Assembly: GCF_014219065.1 (NCBI RefSeq) | Contig: NZ_JACLGO010000013.1 | Location: 1 to 64,000, forward strand | Reading direction: 5' to 3' | Length of the DNA: 64,000 nt | Source: Halopseudomonas xiamenensis | Lineage (GTDB): Bacteria > Pseudomonadota > Gammaproteobacteria > Pseudomonadales > Pseudomonadaceae | In this document: positions 46,767 to 56,053 of the stretch, one piece after another | Layout: every line of letters begins with the position of its first letter | Position numbering within the stretch: the stretch's first letter is position 1 | Position numbers and translations under genes: made by a program | Notes under the pieces: model-generated | Database searches by the model: none | Seen by the model: only the letters and a program-made list of their open reading frames with translations | What the model was told of the DNA's origin: nothing

Positions 46767-47513
46767 CTATTGGGCCAGCATGCCGGCGTCTACCAGATAC
46801 TCGCTGCCGGTGATGTACGATGCCTCGTCAGACGCCAGGAACAACACTAGATTGGAAACCTCTTTTGGGTCAGCAATACGGCCCAAGGGAATCAAGCTGA
46901 GGGCATCACCTCCACTTTCATTGGTTGCTTCCACCATCATCGGAGTCTGAATAAAGCCTGGGTGAACCGAGTTGACGCGGATATTCCTGTTGCCGTATTC
47001 GACCGCCGTGGCCTTGGTCATGCCGCGCACGGCAAATTTGCTGGCCACATAGGCCAGGTTCGGGAAACCATAGTTGGCGGCCATGCCGGCAATCGAGGAG
47101 ATGTTCACGATGGAACCGATGCCGGCTTTGAGCATGGATGGCAGAACAGCCTGCATACCGAGAAAAACGGAATGCTGGTTGACGTTGCAAACCTTCAGGT
47201 AATCTGCCTCGCTGAGCGCCAGGGTGTTGGCGACCGGACCGAGTATGCCGGCATTGTTGACCAGCACATTGATGTACCCATGCACGGACTCGGCCTTGGC
47301 GACCACCTCGGTCCAGGATCTGGCGCAGGTAACGTCGTGCTTCAGGAACAGCGCGTTGCCGCCCAGTTCATCGGCCAGCGCCTGCCCGACCTGTTCCGAT
47401 ACATCGGTCAATACCACCTTGGCGCCTTCGGCAATGAAACACCTGGCATGGGATTCGCCCATGCCCCTGGCGGCCCCGGTAATCAGCGCCACTTTGCCTG
47501 TCAGTCTACCCAT
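46767..47513 (-). CDS. Short-chain dehydrogenase/reductase
   Basis: This 248-residue classical SDR has the cofactor motif TGAARGMG, then NNAG, the active-site set NISSIAG...YVASKFAV, HPGFIQTPM and a C-terminal GSEYLVDAGML. The sequence style is that of hydroxysteroid or cyclic-alcohol dehydrogenases. Cyclic alcohol oxidation in terpenoid breakdown is therefore a fitting role, although the substrate is unknown. AGAGGATGA precedes the start. It lies between the hydrolase and an NTF2-like gene, all on the minus strand. Confidence 0.85.
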   Translation of the reverse strand: MGRLTGKVALITGAARGMGESHARCFIAEGAKVVLTDVSEQVGQALADELGGNALFLKHDVTCARSWTEVVAKAESVHGYINVLVNNAGILGPVANTLALSEADYLKVCNVNQHSVFLGMQAVLPSMLKAGIGSIVNISSIAGMAANYGFPNLAYVASKFAVRGMTKATAVEYGNRNIRVNSVHPGFIQTPMMVEATNESGGDALSLIPLGRIADPKEVSNLVLFLASDEASYITGSEYLVDAGMLAQ

Positions 47514-47547
47514 GATGTCATCCTCTTGTTATATTGGTCGTTGTGAA

Positions 47548-47964
47548 CTACTCGGCGATAAAGGTTTCGTACAGATGCAATGTGTCACTGTATTCCTTGA
47601 TGCCGGTGATGCGCTTGCCGTCCACTTCGAACAGGAAGTGGTAGGTGTTTCTGAACACTCTTCCATTGTTCAATTCCGAGCACGACTCGGCTTCCACCGC
47701 GACCCGCTTGCCTTCGGCGGTCATCCCGCCGGGGGTGATCGGCAGAGCGCCCTGCTTGTACGCATTGACGACGCCGCTTAGCAGTTCGCCCATCTGTTGC
47801 TTGTCATAGCTGCCCGAGATACCGGGCACATTACCGGATACCCACCAGATACAGTCATCGTCCAGGCATTCGAGAATACCGGCCACATTGCCGGTCGAGA
47901 AAACACACAGAAAGTGGCGCACCACCTCTTTGTTGCGTTCAAGCAAATCGTTGGTTGTGTTCAC
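47548..47964 (-). CDS. SnoaL/NTF2-like protein
   Basis: This protein of 138 residues starts at GTG 47964, supported by AGGAGTAGTG upstream. A much longer frame extends through the promoter region and is not credible. The cone-shaped NTF2 fold is suggested by EVVRHFLCVFSTGNVAGILECLDDDCIWWVSG and the closing strand FLFEVDGKRITGIKEY. Members include ketosteroid isomerase, limonene epoxide hydrolase and polyketide cyclases. It lies 34 bases before the SDR gene. The TCAAC-N6-GTTGA palindrome at 48062 sits in its promoter region. The specific reaction is unknown. Confidence 0.78.
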   Translation of the reverse strand: MNTTNDLLERNKEVVRHFLCVFSTGNVAGILECLDDDCIWWVSGNVPGISGSYDKQQMGELLSGVVNAYKQGALPITPGGMTAEGKRVAVEAESCSELNNGRVFRNTYHFLFEVDGKRITGIKEYSDTLHLYETFIAE

Positions 47965-48061
47965 TGCACTACTCCTGCGCCTGGGATTGCCTGAACAGAG
48001 CAGGCTGATCCTGATTTTTGTTGTGTGGTCGACTATCAATAGCATTCCTGCTTTATCGTGG

Positions 48062-48077
48062 TCAACATTTGTGTTGA
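48062..48077. promoter_or_regulatory. TCAAC-N6-GTTGA palindrome (site 1)
   Basis: TCAACATTTGTGTTGA, a perfect 6-bp inverted repeat with a 4-bp centre, lies between two divergent NTF2-like genes. It is identical to the site at 51669-51684 and one of at least seven in the island. Confidence 0.8.
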
Positions 48078-48122
48078 TATGGGTTGTTGTGGACGTTACA
48101 CAAGAACAGGAGAGAAATAAAA

Positions 48123-48644
48123 ATGAACAAGGCACTGCAGGTATTGCTGGACAAGCAGGCGATCCATGAAGTACTGGTTCGTTACTGCCGTGGTGCGGAT
48201 CGCTGCGATGAGGAGTTGATTCGTTCCGTCTACCATGATGACGCCTATGATGATCACGGTTACTGGCGGGGAAGCGGAAGCGACTTTGCCCGCTTCGTGT
48301 CTGCCCGCCTGACCGCCGCCAATCTGACGACCACGCACTCGATCAGCAACGTCCTGATCGAGGTTGACGGGGATCGCGCCCTGTCCGAATCGCAGGTCGT
48401 GGCGACACTGTTGCGCAAGGGTAGCCCACGGCTGGCGGACGTGATGGGCGCACGTTATCTGGACCGCTTTTCCCGGCGCAATGGCGAGTGGAAAATCGAT
48501 GAGCGCACGGTGGTGCTGGATTGGCACAAGGTTGAAACCTGGGCCGAAGCGGACGCGCCGATCCCCCTGGATGGCTTCACGCGGGGCGCCCGCTTTCCGG
48601 CTGATCCGGTGCATCGATTCATGACGACAGGGAAGCCTCGCTGA
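48123..48644 (+). CDS. SnoaL/NTF2-like protein (aromatic-dioxygenase-beta-like type)
   Basis: This protein of 173 residues has the N-terminus LLDKQAIHEVLVRYCRGADRCDEELIRSVYHDDAYDDHG. This is the pattern of SnoaL_4-type proteins, in which a helix is followed by acidic residues in the pocket. GGAGAG precedes the start at 48123. Such proteins are common in steroid and terpenoid degradation clusters and act as isomerases, dehydratases or hydrolases. The exact reaction is not known here. It is preceded by the 48062 palindrome and convergent with the quinone-oxidoreductase-like gene. Confidence 0.8.
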   Translation: MNKALQVLLDKQAIHEVLVRYCRGADRCDEELIRSVYHDDAYDDHGYWRGSGSDFARFVSARLTAANLTTTHSISNVLIEVDGDRALSESQVVATLLRKGSPRLADVMGARYLDRFSRRNGEWKIDERTVVLDWHKVETWAEADAPIPLDGFTRGARFPADPVHRFMTTGKPR

Positions 48645-48664
48645 GCGAGGCTAATGGTGTTCCG

Positions 48665-49660
48665 TCAGTGGAGGTCGCCGGTTGGCGTGATCACCAGTTT
48701 GCCGATCAGGCTGCGCGATAGTATGGCCTTGAGCGCTTCCGGCGTCTGCTCCAGCGGATAGGTCTTCGAGATCAGCGGTTCCAGCTTGCCCGTCCTGTAC
48801 ATGTCCGACAGTTGGGTGAAGCTGGCCTGATGCTGAGCCGGGTCGCGTTGCACGGCGGGCCACCAGAAGATACCAACCACCTGGAAATTCTTCAACAACA
48901 ACAGGTTGGCCGGAATCTGCGGAATCTGGCCGCTGGCAAAGCCGACGATCAGCAACCGGCCGTCATGGTTCATGCAGCGCGACATGCTGTTGAAGGCTTC
49001 GCCGCCAACGGTGTCCATGCACAGATCGGCGCCCCGGCCATCGGTCAGTTCCAGCACCCGTTGCTTCAGATCTTCACGGCTGTAATCGATCAAGTGATGC
49101 GCGCCATGTGCCTTGGCAGCCCCCAGCTTATCGGCGGAACTGGCGACGGCGATTACCCTGGCGCCGAGAGCCCTGGCAATTTCGATGCTGGCCAAGCCCA
49201 CTCCGCCTGCGGCGCCCAGCACCACCAGCGTTTCACCCTGTTGTATCCGGCCGCGCCGGACCAGCGCGTAGTAACTGGTGCCGTACGACGAATAGAACCC
49301 GGATGCCGTGACATAGTCCATGCCCTCGGGCACCGGAACCGCCAGTTCGGCACGGGCCACGGCTTCTTCGGCAAAGCCGCCATGGCCGTCCCTTGTCAGT
49401 GCCATAATCCGGTCGCCTACACGGTGGCGGGTGATATTGGTGCCGGCTTCAATGACTTCGCCAGCGACTTCAAACCCTGGAGTGAAAGGTAGTGGTGGTT
49501 TGACTTGATACTGACCCTGGATGAGTAGGTTGTCAGGAAAGTTGACCGCGGCAGCATGGACTCTGACTCGGATATCGTCAGGCCCTATGGGCGGACTGTC
49601 CACATAGCCTGAGATCAGTGTCTCGGCCGGGCCGTATTCTTCGCAAATGATGGCTCGCAT
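48665..49660 (-). CDS. NADPH:quinone oxidoreductase-like MDR enzyme
   Basis: This zinc-independent medium-chain reductase of 331 residues begins MRAIICEEYGPAETL. PGFEVAGEVIEAG marks the catalytic domain, and GAAGGVGLASIEIA is the nucleotide-binding loop. It lacks the GHE zinc ligands. Members reduce quinones, enones or enoyl-CoA esters with NADPH, so reduction of an alpha,beta-unsaturated intermediate is conceivable. The start at 49660 is preferred over one 14 codons earlier because of GAGAGGG upstream. Its promoter region contains two copies of the island palindrome (49739, 49820). Confidence 0.83.
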   Translation of the reverse strand: MRAIICEEYGPAETLISGYVDSPPIGPDDIRVRVHAAAVNFPDNLLIQGQYQVKPPLPFTPGFEVAGEVIEAGTNITRHRVGDRIMALTRDGHGGFAEEAVARAELAVPVPEGMDYVTASGFYSSYGTSYYALVRRGRIQQGETLVVLGAAGGVGLASIEIARALGARVIAVASSADKLGAAKAHGAHHLIDYSREDLKQRVLELTDGRGADLCMDTVGGEAFNSMSRCMNHDGRLLIVGFASGQIPQIPANLLLLKNFQVVGIFWWPAVQRDPAQHQASFTQLSDMYRTGKLEPLISKTYPLEQTPEALKAILSRSLIGKLVITPTGDLH

Positions 49661-49738
49661 GGTAGCCCTCTCGCTAGTGTTATTCGATGAGAAGTAGAGC
49701 ATGAGCAGCTGGGATACTGACGTTGGAGTCAGCTCAAG

Positions 49739-49754
49739 TCAACTTTAATGTTGA
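49739..49754. promoter_or_regulatory. TCAAC-N6-GTTGA palindrome (site 2)
   Basis: TCAACTTTAATGTTGA lies in the divergent region between the quinone-oxidoreductase-like gene and an NTF2-like gene, 79 bases before the former's start. Confidence 0.75.
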
Positions 49755-49819
49755 TTTCTTGATTCAAAGGTACGCACTCAGCAAAATGCAATCATTCATC
49801 AAGCGAATAGCATGGGGGA

Positions 49820-49835
49820 TCAACCTTTGTGTTGA
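49820..49835. promoter_or_regulatory. TCAAC-N6-GTTGA palindrome (site 3)
   Basis: TCAACCTTTGTGTTGA lies 57 bases before the NTF2-like gene at 49892 and about 65 bases from site 2. The paired spacing suggests cooperative or double-operator control of the divergent promoters. Confidence 0.78.
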
Positions 49836-49891
49836 CTGGGGTTGATAAAGATTGCAGGATTGCTCCAAGCAAAAAAGAAAGGATATGCGCC

Positions 49892-50404
49892 ATGTCAGAT
49901 GTGGAACGCAGACTCAAGTTACTTGAAGACCGGGCTGAGTTACAGGACCTAGCCGTCCGCTATTTTGTCGCGACAGACGATGACGACTACGCGACGATGG
50001 AAATGCTATTTGCACCTGATGCCGTCTTCCGTGCGGGCGGATTCACAGGGGGAACTGATCGTGCAGCGATCATGGCGTTTCTTCGCAACGCCAGGGCCAA
50101 TATGGGCGTCACTATCCACACCCCTCATTACAGCCTGATCACGTTTACCGGTGAGAGCAGTGCGACTGGCGTGGTTGGCGCCCACCTTGAAATTGCCATG
50201 GGTGGTGAGAGTCTGTTTGGAGCTGTGCGTTATCAGGATGAATACGTACGTCTGGATGGAAAATGGTATTTCGCACAAAGGGAAATGCTGACAATACATA
50301 TGGGTCCATGGGAGCAGGTAGTGACATCGCTGACCACCGAGTTGCGTGTGCGCTGGCCCGGTAGCGATCCGCAACCGGCCGACCTGCCGGCTCGCCAGGG
50401 CTGA
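49892..50404 (+). CDS. SnoaL/NTF2-like protein
   Basis: This protein of 170 residues, [18 protein letters not shown] onwards, has the pocket pattern [27 protein letters not shown] of the SnoaL_4 group. AAAGGATATG precedes the start at 49892. An upstream in-frame ATG lies next to the operator and is less likely. It is the first gene of a probable operon with ribBX, whose start follows 31 bases after its stop. The reaction is unknown, with the same range of options as for the other NTF2-like proteins in this island. Confidence 0.8.
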   Translation: MSDVERRLKLLEDRAELQDLAVRYFVATDDDDYATMEMLFAPDAVFRAGGFTGGTDRAAIMAFLRNARANMGVTIHTPHYSLITFTGESSATGVVGAHLEIAMGGESLFGAVRYQDEYVRLDGKWYFAQREMLTIHMGPWEQVVTSLTTELRVRWPGSDPQPADLPARQG

Positions 50405-50435
50405 GCCGTTCAATCGACCATTCAGGGTTGCAGTT

Positions 50436-51539
50436 ATGCAGTTAGACACGATAGAAGACATCATCGAGGACATCCGCCTCGGGAAAATGGTCATATTGAT
50501 TGATGACGAGGATCGCGAGAATGAGGGCGACCTGGTCATGGCTGCCCAGCATGTCAAGGCTGAGCATGTAAACTTCATGGCCCGCTTTGCTCGAGGGCTG
50601 ATTTGCATGCCGATGAGCAAGCATCAGGCGGAACGCCTCGGCTTGCGCTTGATGGTGGAACGTAATGACTCGGGATTCGGTACCAAGTTTACTACCTCCA
50701 TTGAAGCATCCACCGGGGTGACTACTGGTATCTCCGCCGCGGACCGAGCGCGTACTGTGCAAGTAGCGGCGAAGCCAGATGCCCGTGCGGAGGATATTGT
50801 TCAACCGGGGCACATCTTTCCATTGATCGCTGAGCCTGGCGGGGTATTGGTACGTGCTGGTCATACTGAAGCATCATGTGATCTTGCCCGGTTGGCTGGG
50901 CTGAATGAGGCCGGTGTCATTTGTGAAGTCATGAATGACGATGGGAGTATGGCTCGTCTACCTGAATTGCTTGAATTTGCCCGTGAGCACGGACTTCGTA
51001 TTGGGACGATTGCTGATTTGATCCACTACCGTGCCGTATATGAGACTACGGTTGAGCGGGTAAGTCAGAGTCAGGTCATGACAGGGCATGGGGAGTTTCT
51101 CCTGCACACCTATCGGGATCGGATCAATGGAGATCTTCACCTGGCGCTCACGCAAGGTACGCTGGATCGTTCGCCAACCCTGGTTCGTGTGCAGCAAGCA
51201 GTTGCTCTGCGTGATCTGTTGGGTATCCAGATCCCCGGCAGTAGTGGTTGGAATATTCAACGTTGTCTCGCCCGCATCGCAGCGGAAGGGAAGGGGGCAC
51301 TGGTGCTCCTTGCAGGTCATGAAACATCCAACGACGTGAAACTCAGAGTTGATGTGCTGACAGGCAAGTCTAAGTTGTCCAGAGCTCCTGCAGATGGGGA
51401 TCCGCTCATGATAGGGGTAGGCTCTCAGATACTCAGGGATCTTGGTTTGGGGGATATGCGGCTGATGGCCGGGCCGGCAAAATATCACGGTATTTCCGGG
51501 TTCAACCTGCAGGTTTTTGAGTACGTTGACTGCAACTGA
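50436..51539 (+). CDS. ribBX: RibBX: 3,4-dihydroxy-2-butanone 4-phosphate synthase with degenerate GCH II domain
   Basis: This protein has 367 residues. The N-terminal DHBP synthase domain (about 1-200) has the metal and substrate motifs [12 protein letters not shown] and [16 protein letters not shown], so it should make the four-carbon riboflavin precursor. The C-terminal domain (about 205-367) is related to GTP cyclohydrolase II. In the metal-binding region ([15 protein letters not shown] onward) the zinc cysteines are absent, and that half should be inactive. Such RibBX variants are known in proteobacteria. The start at 50436 is the family start, since the upstream extension overlaps the previous gene. 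Placement before an FMN-type monooxygenase and flavin reductase suggests it boosts flavin supply for catabolism. Confidence 0.88.
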   Translation: MQLDTIEDIIEDIRLGKMVILIDDEDRENEGDLVMAAQHVKAEHVNFMARFARGLICMPMSKHQAERLGLRLMVERNDSGFGTKFTTSIEASTGVTTGISAADRARTVQVAAKPDARAEDIVQPGHIFPLIAEPGGVLVRAGHTEASCDLARLAGLNEAGVICEVMNDDGSMARLPELLEFAREHGLRIGTIADLIHYRAVYETTVERVSQSQVMTGHGEFLLHTYRDRINGDLHLALTQGTLDRSPTLVRVQQAVALRDLLGIQIPGSSGWNIQRCLARIAAEGKGALVLLAGHETSNDVKLRVDVLTGKSKLSRAPADGDPLMIGVGSQILRDLGLGDMRLMAGPAKYHGISGFNLQVFEYVDCN

Positions 51540-51630
51540 CTACGCATCCAGTTTACGCGCTCAAAAGAGGTACTGGTAATTGTAGTAGCATTTATTTTTA
51601 AAAATATTATTATTTTTCAGTAAGTTATAT

Positions 51631-51658
51631 GCAGCTTCCATGGGTGCTGCTTTTTTTT
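51631..51658 (+). terminator. Intrinsic terminator after ribBX
   Basis: GCAGC (51631-51635) and GCTGC (51646-51650) form a short stem, extended by partial pairing inside, followed by T8. It ends the NTF2-ribBX transcript before the next promoter. Confidence 0.75.
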
Positions 51659-51668
51659 GCCCACCAAA

Positions 51669-51684
51669 TCAACATTTGTGTTGA
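51669..51684. promoter_or_regulatory. TCAAC-N6-GTTGA palindrome (site 4)
   Basis: TCAACATTTGTGTTGA, identical to site 1, lies 58 bases before the luciferase-like monooxygenase start and just after the ribBX terminator. It probably controls the monooxygenase to CMD-gene transcript. Confidence 0.8.
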
Positions 51685-51742
51685 CTTAGTGGTGAGCCCT
51701 GATTAATTTGTAAGAACCAAAGAACGGGATGGGGAAGACAAT

Positions 51743-52897
51743 ATGAAATTCAATTTGATGCAAACGGGAGTGATTGGCCGCCGGCATGAACTGGAAGCCG
51801 GTATGGCCGGCCAGCGGCCCGAGCTGTATCAGCGTTTCCTGGAAGAGGTACGCGGCTATGTACGCCTGGCTGACGATCTGGGGTACGGGGCTTACTGTCA
51901 GCCCGAACACCACCTGCAGATCGAAGGGTTCGAGATCAACAACCACCCGGGCATGTTCAGTTTGTATGTAGGCTTACACTCCAAGCGCATGAAGGCCGGC
52001 ATCATGGGCTATACCCTGCCCACACATAATCCGGTACGGGTCGCCGAGGAAATTGCCACGCTGGATCATATGCTCCAGGGTCGACTGATGGTGGGCTTTA
52101 CCCGTGGTTACCATGCACGCTGGGTTGACTCCATGGCGGCTCGCCCGGGTGTGAGCGCCACTACACCGGTGAATGCCAAGGCGCGTGACGAGCAGGATGC
52201 GCTGAACCGCGAAGTGTTTGAAGAGTCCTTGCAGATCATCAAGAAAGCCTGGGCCAGTGATGTGTTCAGCCACAAGGGCAAGCACTGGGAGTTTCCGCCC
52301 AATGGCGGTTCATCGGGTCATCCGGCCTATGCCAGCATGGGTAAAGGCATGGATGCTGATGGGATCGTACGTAAGATCGGCATTGCTCCCAAGTGCTATC
52401 AAAACCCCCATCCGAAGATCTATGGTGGCTTTGCCGGCAGCATGCGGACAGTGGATATGTGGGCCCGCGAAGGAGGCAAGCCGATCGTACTGGCGGCAGA
52501 CCTGGACTTCTGTGACACCTTGTGGAACCGCTATGCCGAAACGGCGCGGGCCCATGAGCGTGATGTTGCCCGTGAAGACGTTGCCGCCTGGGGTGGTTTT
52601 TTGATGCTGACTGACGACAAGGAGCATGCGCAGAAGCTGATGGCCGAGCATCAATGGTTCTGGGACAAGTGGTTTATCCCCTTCGGTCAGAAGATGCCGA
52701 ACGTTCTGATCGGCAGTGCCGATGAGATTGCCGACCAGATTGGCCGTGCCCATGACCGTCTGGGCTTTAATGAACTGTTTCTCATGTTTGGCCAGGGCCA
52801 CCTGGATCCGGAACAGAACAATGAAGAGCTGGAGAAGTTTGCCTCATTGGTTGCGCCACGCTTCTCCACCAAGGACGCCGAAGGCACCATGGTGTGA
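51743..52897 (+). CDS. Luciferase-like flavin-dependent monooxygenase
   Basis: This protein of 384 residues has the bacterial-luciferase-like (beta/alpha)8 fold: YVRLADDLGYGAYCQPEHH near the N-terminus, PTHNPVRVAEEIATLDHMLQGRL, and the GFTRGY phosphate-binding segment. It would use reduced FMN from the reductase two genes on and O2 to oxygenate a substrate, for example in a Baeyer-Villiger step. The P. putida diketocamphane monooxygenases belong to the same superfamily. However, this sequence does not resemble them in its N-terminal third as I recall it, so it is not called camE. The island palindrome lies upstream. Confidence 0.85.
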   Translation: MKFNLMQTGVIGRRHELEAGMAGQRPELYQRFLEEVRGYVRLADDLGYGAYCQPEHHLQIEGFEINNHPGMFSLYVGLHSKRMKAGIMGYTLPTHNPVRVAEEIATLDHMLQGRLMVGFTRGYHARWVDSMAARPGVSATTPVNAKARDEQDALNREVFEESLQIIKKAWASDVFSHKGKHWEFPPNGGSSGHPAYASMGKGMDADGIVRKIGIAPKCYQNPHPKIYGGFAGSMRTVDMWAREGGKPIVLAADLDFCDTLWNRYAETARAHERDVAREDVAAWGGFLMLTDDKEHAQKLMAEHQWFWDKWFIPFGQKMPNVLIGSADEIADQIGRAHDRLGFNELFLMFGQGHLDPEQNNEELEKFASLVAPRFSTKDAEGTMV

Positions 52898-53005
52898 GCT
52901 TGGCAATCACTTGAATATTGGTCGATGGATTTGACCCGTCCCGGCTGCCATTCAGGCCCTATTAGGCTCGAGTGGCAACCGAATCAATTTATCTGGAGGT
53001 GCGCC

Positions 53006-53533
53006 ATGACTGATATTCTTGGCGAAGAGAGAAGCGAAATGATCGACCCAAGCCGATTCAGAAAGGTTCTGGGGCATTACCCCACCGGGGTATGCGCTAT
53101 TACCGCAGTGGATCCAGAAGGGAACATAGCCGGTATGGCGGTGGGCTCTTTTACATCTGTTTCGTTGAACCCACCATTGGTTGCGTTTCTACCTGATCGC
53201 AGTTCGACCAGTTGGCCAAAAATAGAGCGTGCCGGGAAATTCTGCGTCAATGTACTGAGCGCTAAACAACTGGATGTCTGTAGGCGGCTTGCCTCCAAGG
53301 CCGAAAATAAATTTGAAGGTTTGGACTATTATCTTTCCAAAAATGGGTCGCCCATCATAAAAGATGTTGTTGCGTGGATAGACTGTGACCTGGAACGGGT
53401 TGATGAGGCGGGAGACCATTATATCGTTCTTGGCGCTGTCCGTGATCTTCAGATTGAATCTGGGAGTGGATCGTTACTATTTTCCCACGGCGAGTATGGT
53501 GGTTTTTCGCCACTCTCAACGTGTTCGATATAA
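53006..53533 (+). CDS. Flavin reductase-like protein (two-component monooxygenase partner)
   Basis: This protein of 175 residues starts at 53006 behind a strong GGAGGTG. The flavin-reductase-like split barrel is recognised by FRKVLGHYPTGVCAITAV, GMAVGSFTSVSLNPPLV and KFCVNVLSAKQ. It would reduce FMN with NAD(P)H and hand it to the monooxygenase encoded 108 bases upstream. A longer frame beginning at 52925 is rejected because it has no ribosome-binding site and its first 27 residues are unrelated. Confidence 0.87.
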   Translation: MTDILGEERSEMIDPSRFRKVLGHYPTGVCAITAVDPEGNIAGMAVGSFTSVSLNPPLVAFLPDRSSTSWPKIERAGKFCVNVLSAKQLDVCRRLASKAENKFEGLDYYLSKNGSPIIKDVVAWIDCDLERVDEAGDHYIVLGAVRDLQIESGSGSLLFSHGEYGGFSPLSTCSI

Positions 53534-53711
53534 TCTTGAAAAATGACCATTCATGATGATTGCCTATGATGGTCTGGGGATGGAGATTTAAATGGTAACT
53601 GTTCTGAATTTTTTGGTAATACTACAAATAAATACAGATTAAGGTGGCAGGTCCATCTAGAAGCCATGCTGATTGCTCAGAATAATAACCATATTAGTGG
53701 GAGAGCCTTCA

Positions 53712-55346
53712 ATGACAAAAAGAAAGGAATGGTTTGAGGTTTCAACTATTGGAGACTTATTGGTGCGTGCGGCCAGTCAGTTTCCGGACCGGGAAGCGGT
53801 TATATTTCCAGATGAACGGCGAACCTATCAACAACTTTATGACAATGCTTTGCAGGTGGCCCGTGGGCTGTTTGCACTGGGTGTTCGTTCAGGAGAGCAC
53901 GTCGGGCTGATGTCTGCCAACTGTCCAGAATTTATAGAAGGACTATTGGGAGCATCCATGCTTGGATGTGTGGTAGTGCCTATCAACGCGCGGCATAAGG
54001 CCAGCGAGATCGGCTATATCATTGAAAATGCCAATCTGGTGGCACTGCTTACAACTGCAGGCGAGAACGAATATACCAATTTCACTCAGTTATTCTGTGA
54101 TGCGCTTCCCTCTCTGGCCGATGCGGAGTCGCCCGCCGCTCTGGCCCTTACACAAGTACCACGATTACGCAGCACCGTTTTACTGCGTGGGGAGGGACGC
54201 CGAGGTTTTATCGGACAACCGGAATTTCTACGGTTGGCGGAGACGATCAGTGATGGCGAGGTTCATGCGGCCAGGCTGCGTATAAGCGTAAGTGATTTGG
54301 CCTTACTGGTTTATACGTCAGGTACCACGGCGAACCCCAAGGGCTGCATGCTTAGCCATGAAACCATTGTACGTGGATCGGTGCACCGCACACGTACTCG
54401 CTACGCTACGAGTGAACACCATATTGCTTGGAATCCAGGCCCTCTTTTCCATATAGCGGCTCTCGCTCCATTTATCGGCGTAATGGGAGTCTACGGCACC
54501 TATTTGACGGATACCTTTTTTGAACCGGGTCGGGCAATTGCTCTGATGGAGCAAGAAAATGTCGAAATGGCCTGGCCATGGTTCCCGGCAATTGTGCAGG
54601 GTGTGCTGGACCATCCCACATTTGATCCGAGCAAGCTCGCTTCGCTACGAAAAATCATGCTGATTGGCCCGCCGGCGTTGGCGAAGAGGGTTCTGGATAC
54701 TTTTCCCGGGACGGAGCTGCTCCAGGCATGCGGTATGACTGAGACCGCCGGAATCTTTGCACTGAGCGACCCTGAGGATACTCAGGAGCAGCGAATTCAC
54801 ACCCAGGGTCGTGCTGCTGTAGGTATGGAAGTGCGTATCGCCAGCCTAAGTGGCGAGGGGGATGCTGCGCCCAATGAGGTGGGGGAGATTCTGGTGCGTG
54901 GGTACTGTGTGATGGATGGTTACTACCGTGACCCGGAGAAAACCGCATCAAGCCTGGATAAGGACGGTTGGCTGCATACTGGCGATCTCTACCTGCGCAC
55001 AGAAGAAGGTAGCCTGATTTTCAATGGGCGCCTTAAAGACATGCTCAAGGTTGGAGGTGAGAATGTCGCTGCAATTGAAATAGAAGCCTATCTCTGTGAG
55101 CATCCTTGTGTTGCTATCGCTGAAGTGGTCGGTAAGCCTGATCGGCGTTTGGATGAGGTGCCAGTTGCGTTTGTCGAGCTGAAACCGGGTAAAGCTGCTC
55201 AGGCTGAAGAGCTGATTGAGTTTTGCAAGGGTAACATCGCCAGTTTCAAAGTGCCCCGCGCCATCTATTTCATGAACCCGGGAAGTTGGCCAATGTCAGC
55301 GACGAAGGTCGACAAACGTGCGCTGAGAAATATGTTGTGCGAATAA
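53712..55346 (+). CDS. Acyl-CoA ligase (ANL superfamily)
   Basis: This protein of 544 residues carries the AMP-binding motif VYTSGTTANPKGCMLSH, the LLQACGMTE motif, GWLHTGDLY and a catalytic-Lys region near the C-terminus (PMSATKVDKR). It forms acyl-CoA thioesters from carboxylic acids with ATP and CoA. In context it should activate the acid released after ring cleavage, a job done by CamF in P. putida. Orthology to CamF is not shown. GGGAGAG precedes the start. The gene follows the monooxygenase and reductase in the same direction. Confidence 0.87.
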   Translation: MTKRKEWFEVSTIGDLLVRAASQFPDREAVIFPDERRTYQQLYDNALQVARGLFALGVRSGEHVGLMSANCPEFIEGLLGASMLGCVVVPINARHKASEIGYIIENANLVALLTTAGENEYTNFTQLFCDALPSLADAESPAALALTQVPRLRSTVLLRGEGRRGFIGQPEFLRLAETISDGEVHAARLRISVSDLALLVYTSGTTANPKGCMLSHETIVRGSVHRTRTRYATSEHHIAWNPGPLFHIAALAPFIGVMGVYGTYLTDTFFEPGRAIALMEQENVEMAWPWFPAIVQGVLDHPTFDPSKLASLRKIMLIGPPALAKRVLDTFPGTELLQACGMTETAGIFALSDPEDTQEQRIHTQGRAAVGMEVRIASLSGEGDAAPNEVGEILVRGYCVMDGYYRDPEKTASSLDKDGWLHTGDLYLRTEEGSLIFNGRLKDMLKVGGENVAAIEIEAYLCEHPCVAIAEVVGKPDRRLDEVPVAFVELKPGKAAQAEELIEFCKGNIASFKVPRAIYFMNPGSWPMSATKVDKRALRNMLCE

Positions 55347-55396
55347 GCCAGGTAGTGTCTATGAGGTTTTATGAAAGCTAAGACAGAGGTCTATTC

Positions 55397-56053
55397 ATGG
55401 CGTTGACACTTGACTCTATCCATAGAGTGGTACAGGAAATAGTGAAAGATGTGAAGGAGGGAGAGCCTCTGTCAGAGCTCGATGCTGTTCTTGTAGGTCT
55501 GGCTGTGCGCGCGTCACCTTCAGCCCTGGATGTTGTGGGTGTTGATAAGTATGTGCGCCTTGCGCTTGATGCCGGGGCTACCTCTGCACAGGTGCATGAA
55601 ACGTTGGTCCTGGTTTCAGGGCTTGGTGTACATACACTCATGGCAGGTTCACCGATTGTAGCTTCCGTATTGCTTGAGCGGAATGACCCCTTGATGCTTG
55701 AACCGTTCGATTCCCAGCGGCAGAAGCTGTGGTCTACTTACATAGGCAACGATCCGTTCTGGAACAGTATGGAACGAGAGGTTCCCGGTTTTCTTGAGTC
55801 TTTGCTGAGACAGTCACCGGACGCATTTGAGGCATTCTTCCAATACTGCGCTGTTCCATGGAAAACGGCAGCGTTGCGAGCCTATATCAAGGAATTGATT
55901 TCACTGGCGGTGGACGCCTCACCAACTCATCGCTTTTTACCTGGCTTGCGTTTGCATTTAGCGAATGCACTTCAGCTAGGGGTTGGCCGCAAGGCGATTT
56001 TACAGACACTGGCCATTGCCGCTGCGGCTCCTGCCCACGAAGGGGTTATATAG
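55397..56053 (+). CDS. Carboxymuconolactone decarboxylase (AhpD-like) family protein lacking the redox cysteines
   Basis: This helical protein of 218 residues has two CMD-like repeats (KEGEPLSELDAVLVGLAVRASP...ALDAGATSAQVHETLVLVSGLG, and ELISLAVDAS...LRLHLANALQLGVGRKAILQTLAIA). The CxxC pair of peroxidase-type AhpD proteins is absent, so it is not a peroxidoreductase. Members act as decarboxylases, lactone-related enzymes or structural proteins. A role in the pathway is likely from position only. AGAGG precedes the start. A 62-codon frame begins directly after the stop. Confidence 0.72.
   Translation: MALTLDSIHRVVQEIVKDVKEGEPLSELDAVLVGLAVRASPSALDVVGVDKYVRLALDAGATSAQVHETLVLVSGLGVHTLMAGSPIVASVLLERNDPLMLEPFDSQRQKLWSTYIGNDPFWNSMEREVPGFLESLLRQSPDAFEAFFQYCAVPWKTAALRAYIKELISLAVDASPTHRFLPGLRLHLANALQLGVGRKAILQTLAIAAAAPAHEGVI

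Noticed and set aside
47965-48135. Extension of the NTF2-like gene to 48135
   Set aside because: It would overlap the divergent gene's start and the palindrome at 48062. GTG 47964 has a proper ribosome-binding site.
51743-52897. Calling the luciferase-like enzyme camE (diketocamphane monooxygenase)
   Set aside because: It belongs to the same superfamily, but the remembered N-terminal sequences of P. putida diketocamphane monooxygenases do not match. Only a general family name is supported.
53712-55346. Calling the acyl-CoA ligase camF
   Set aside because: The ANL motifs are generic. Without alignment to CamF the orthology cannot be claimed.
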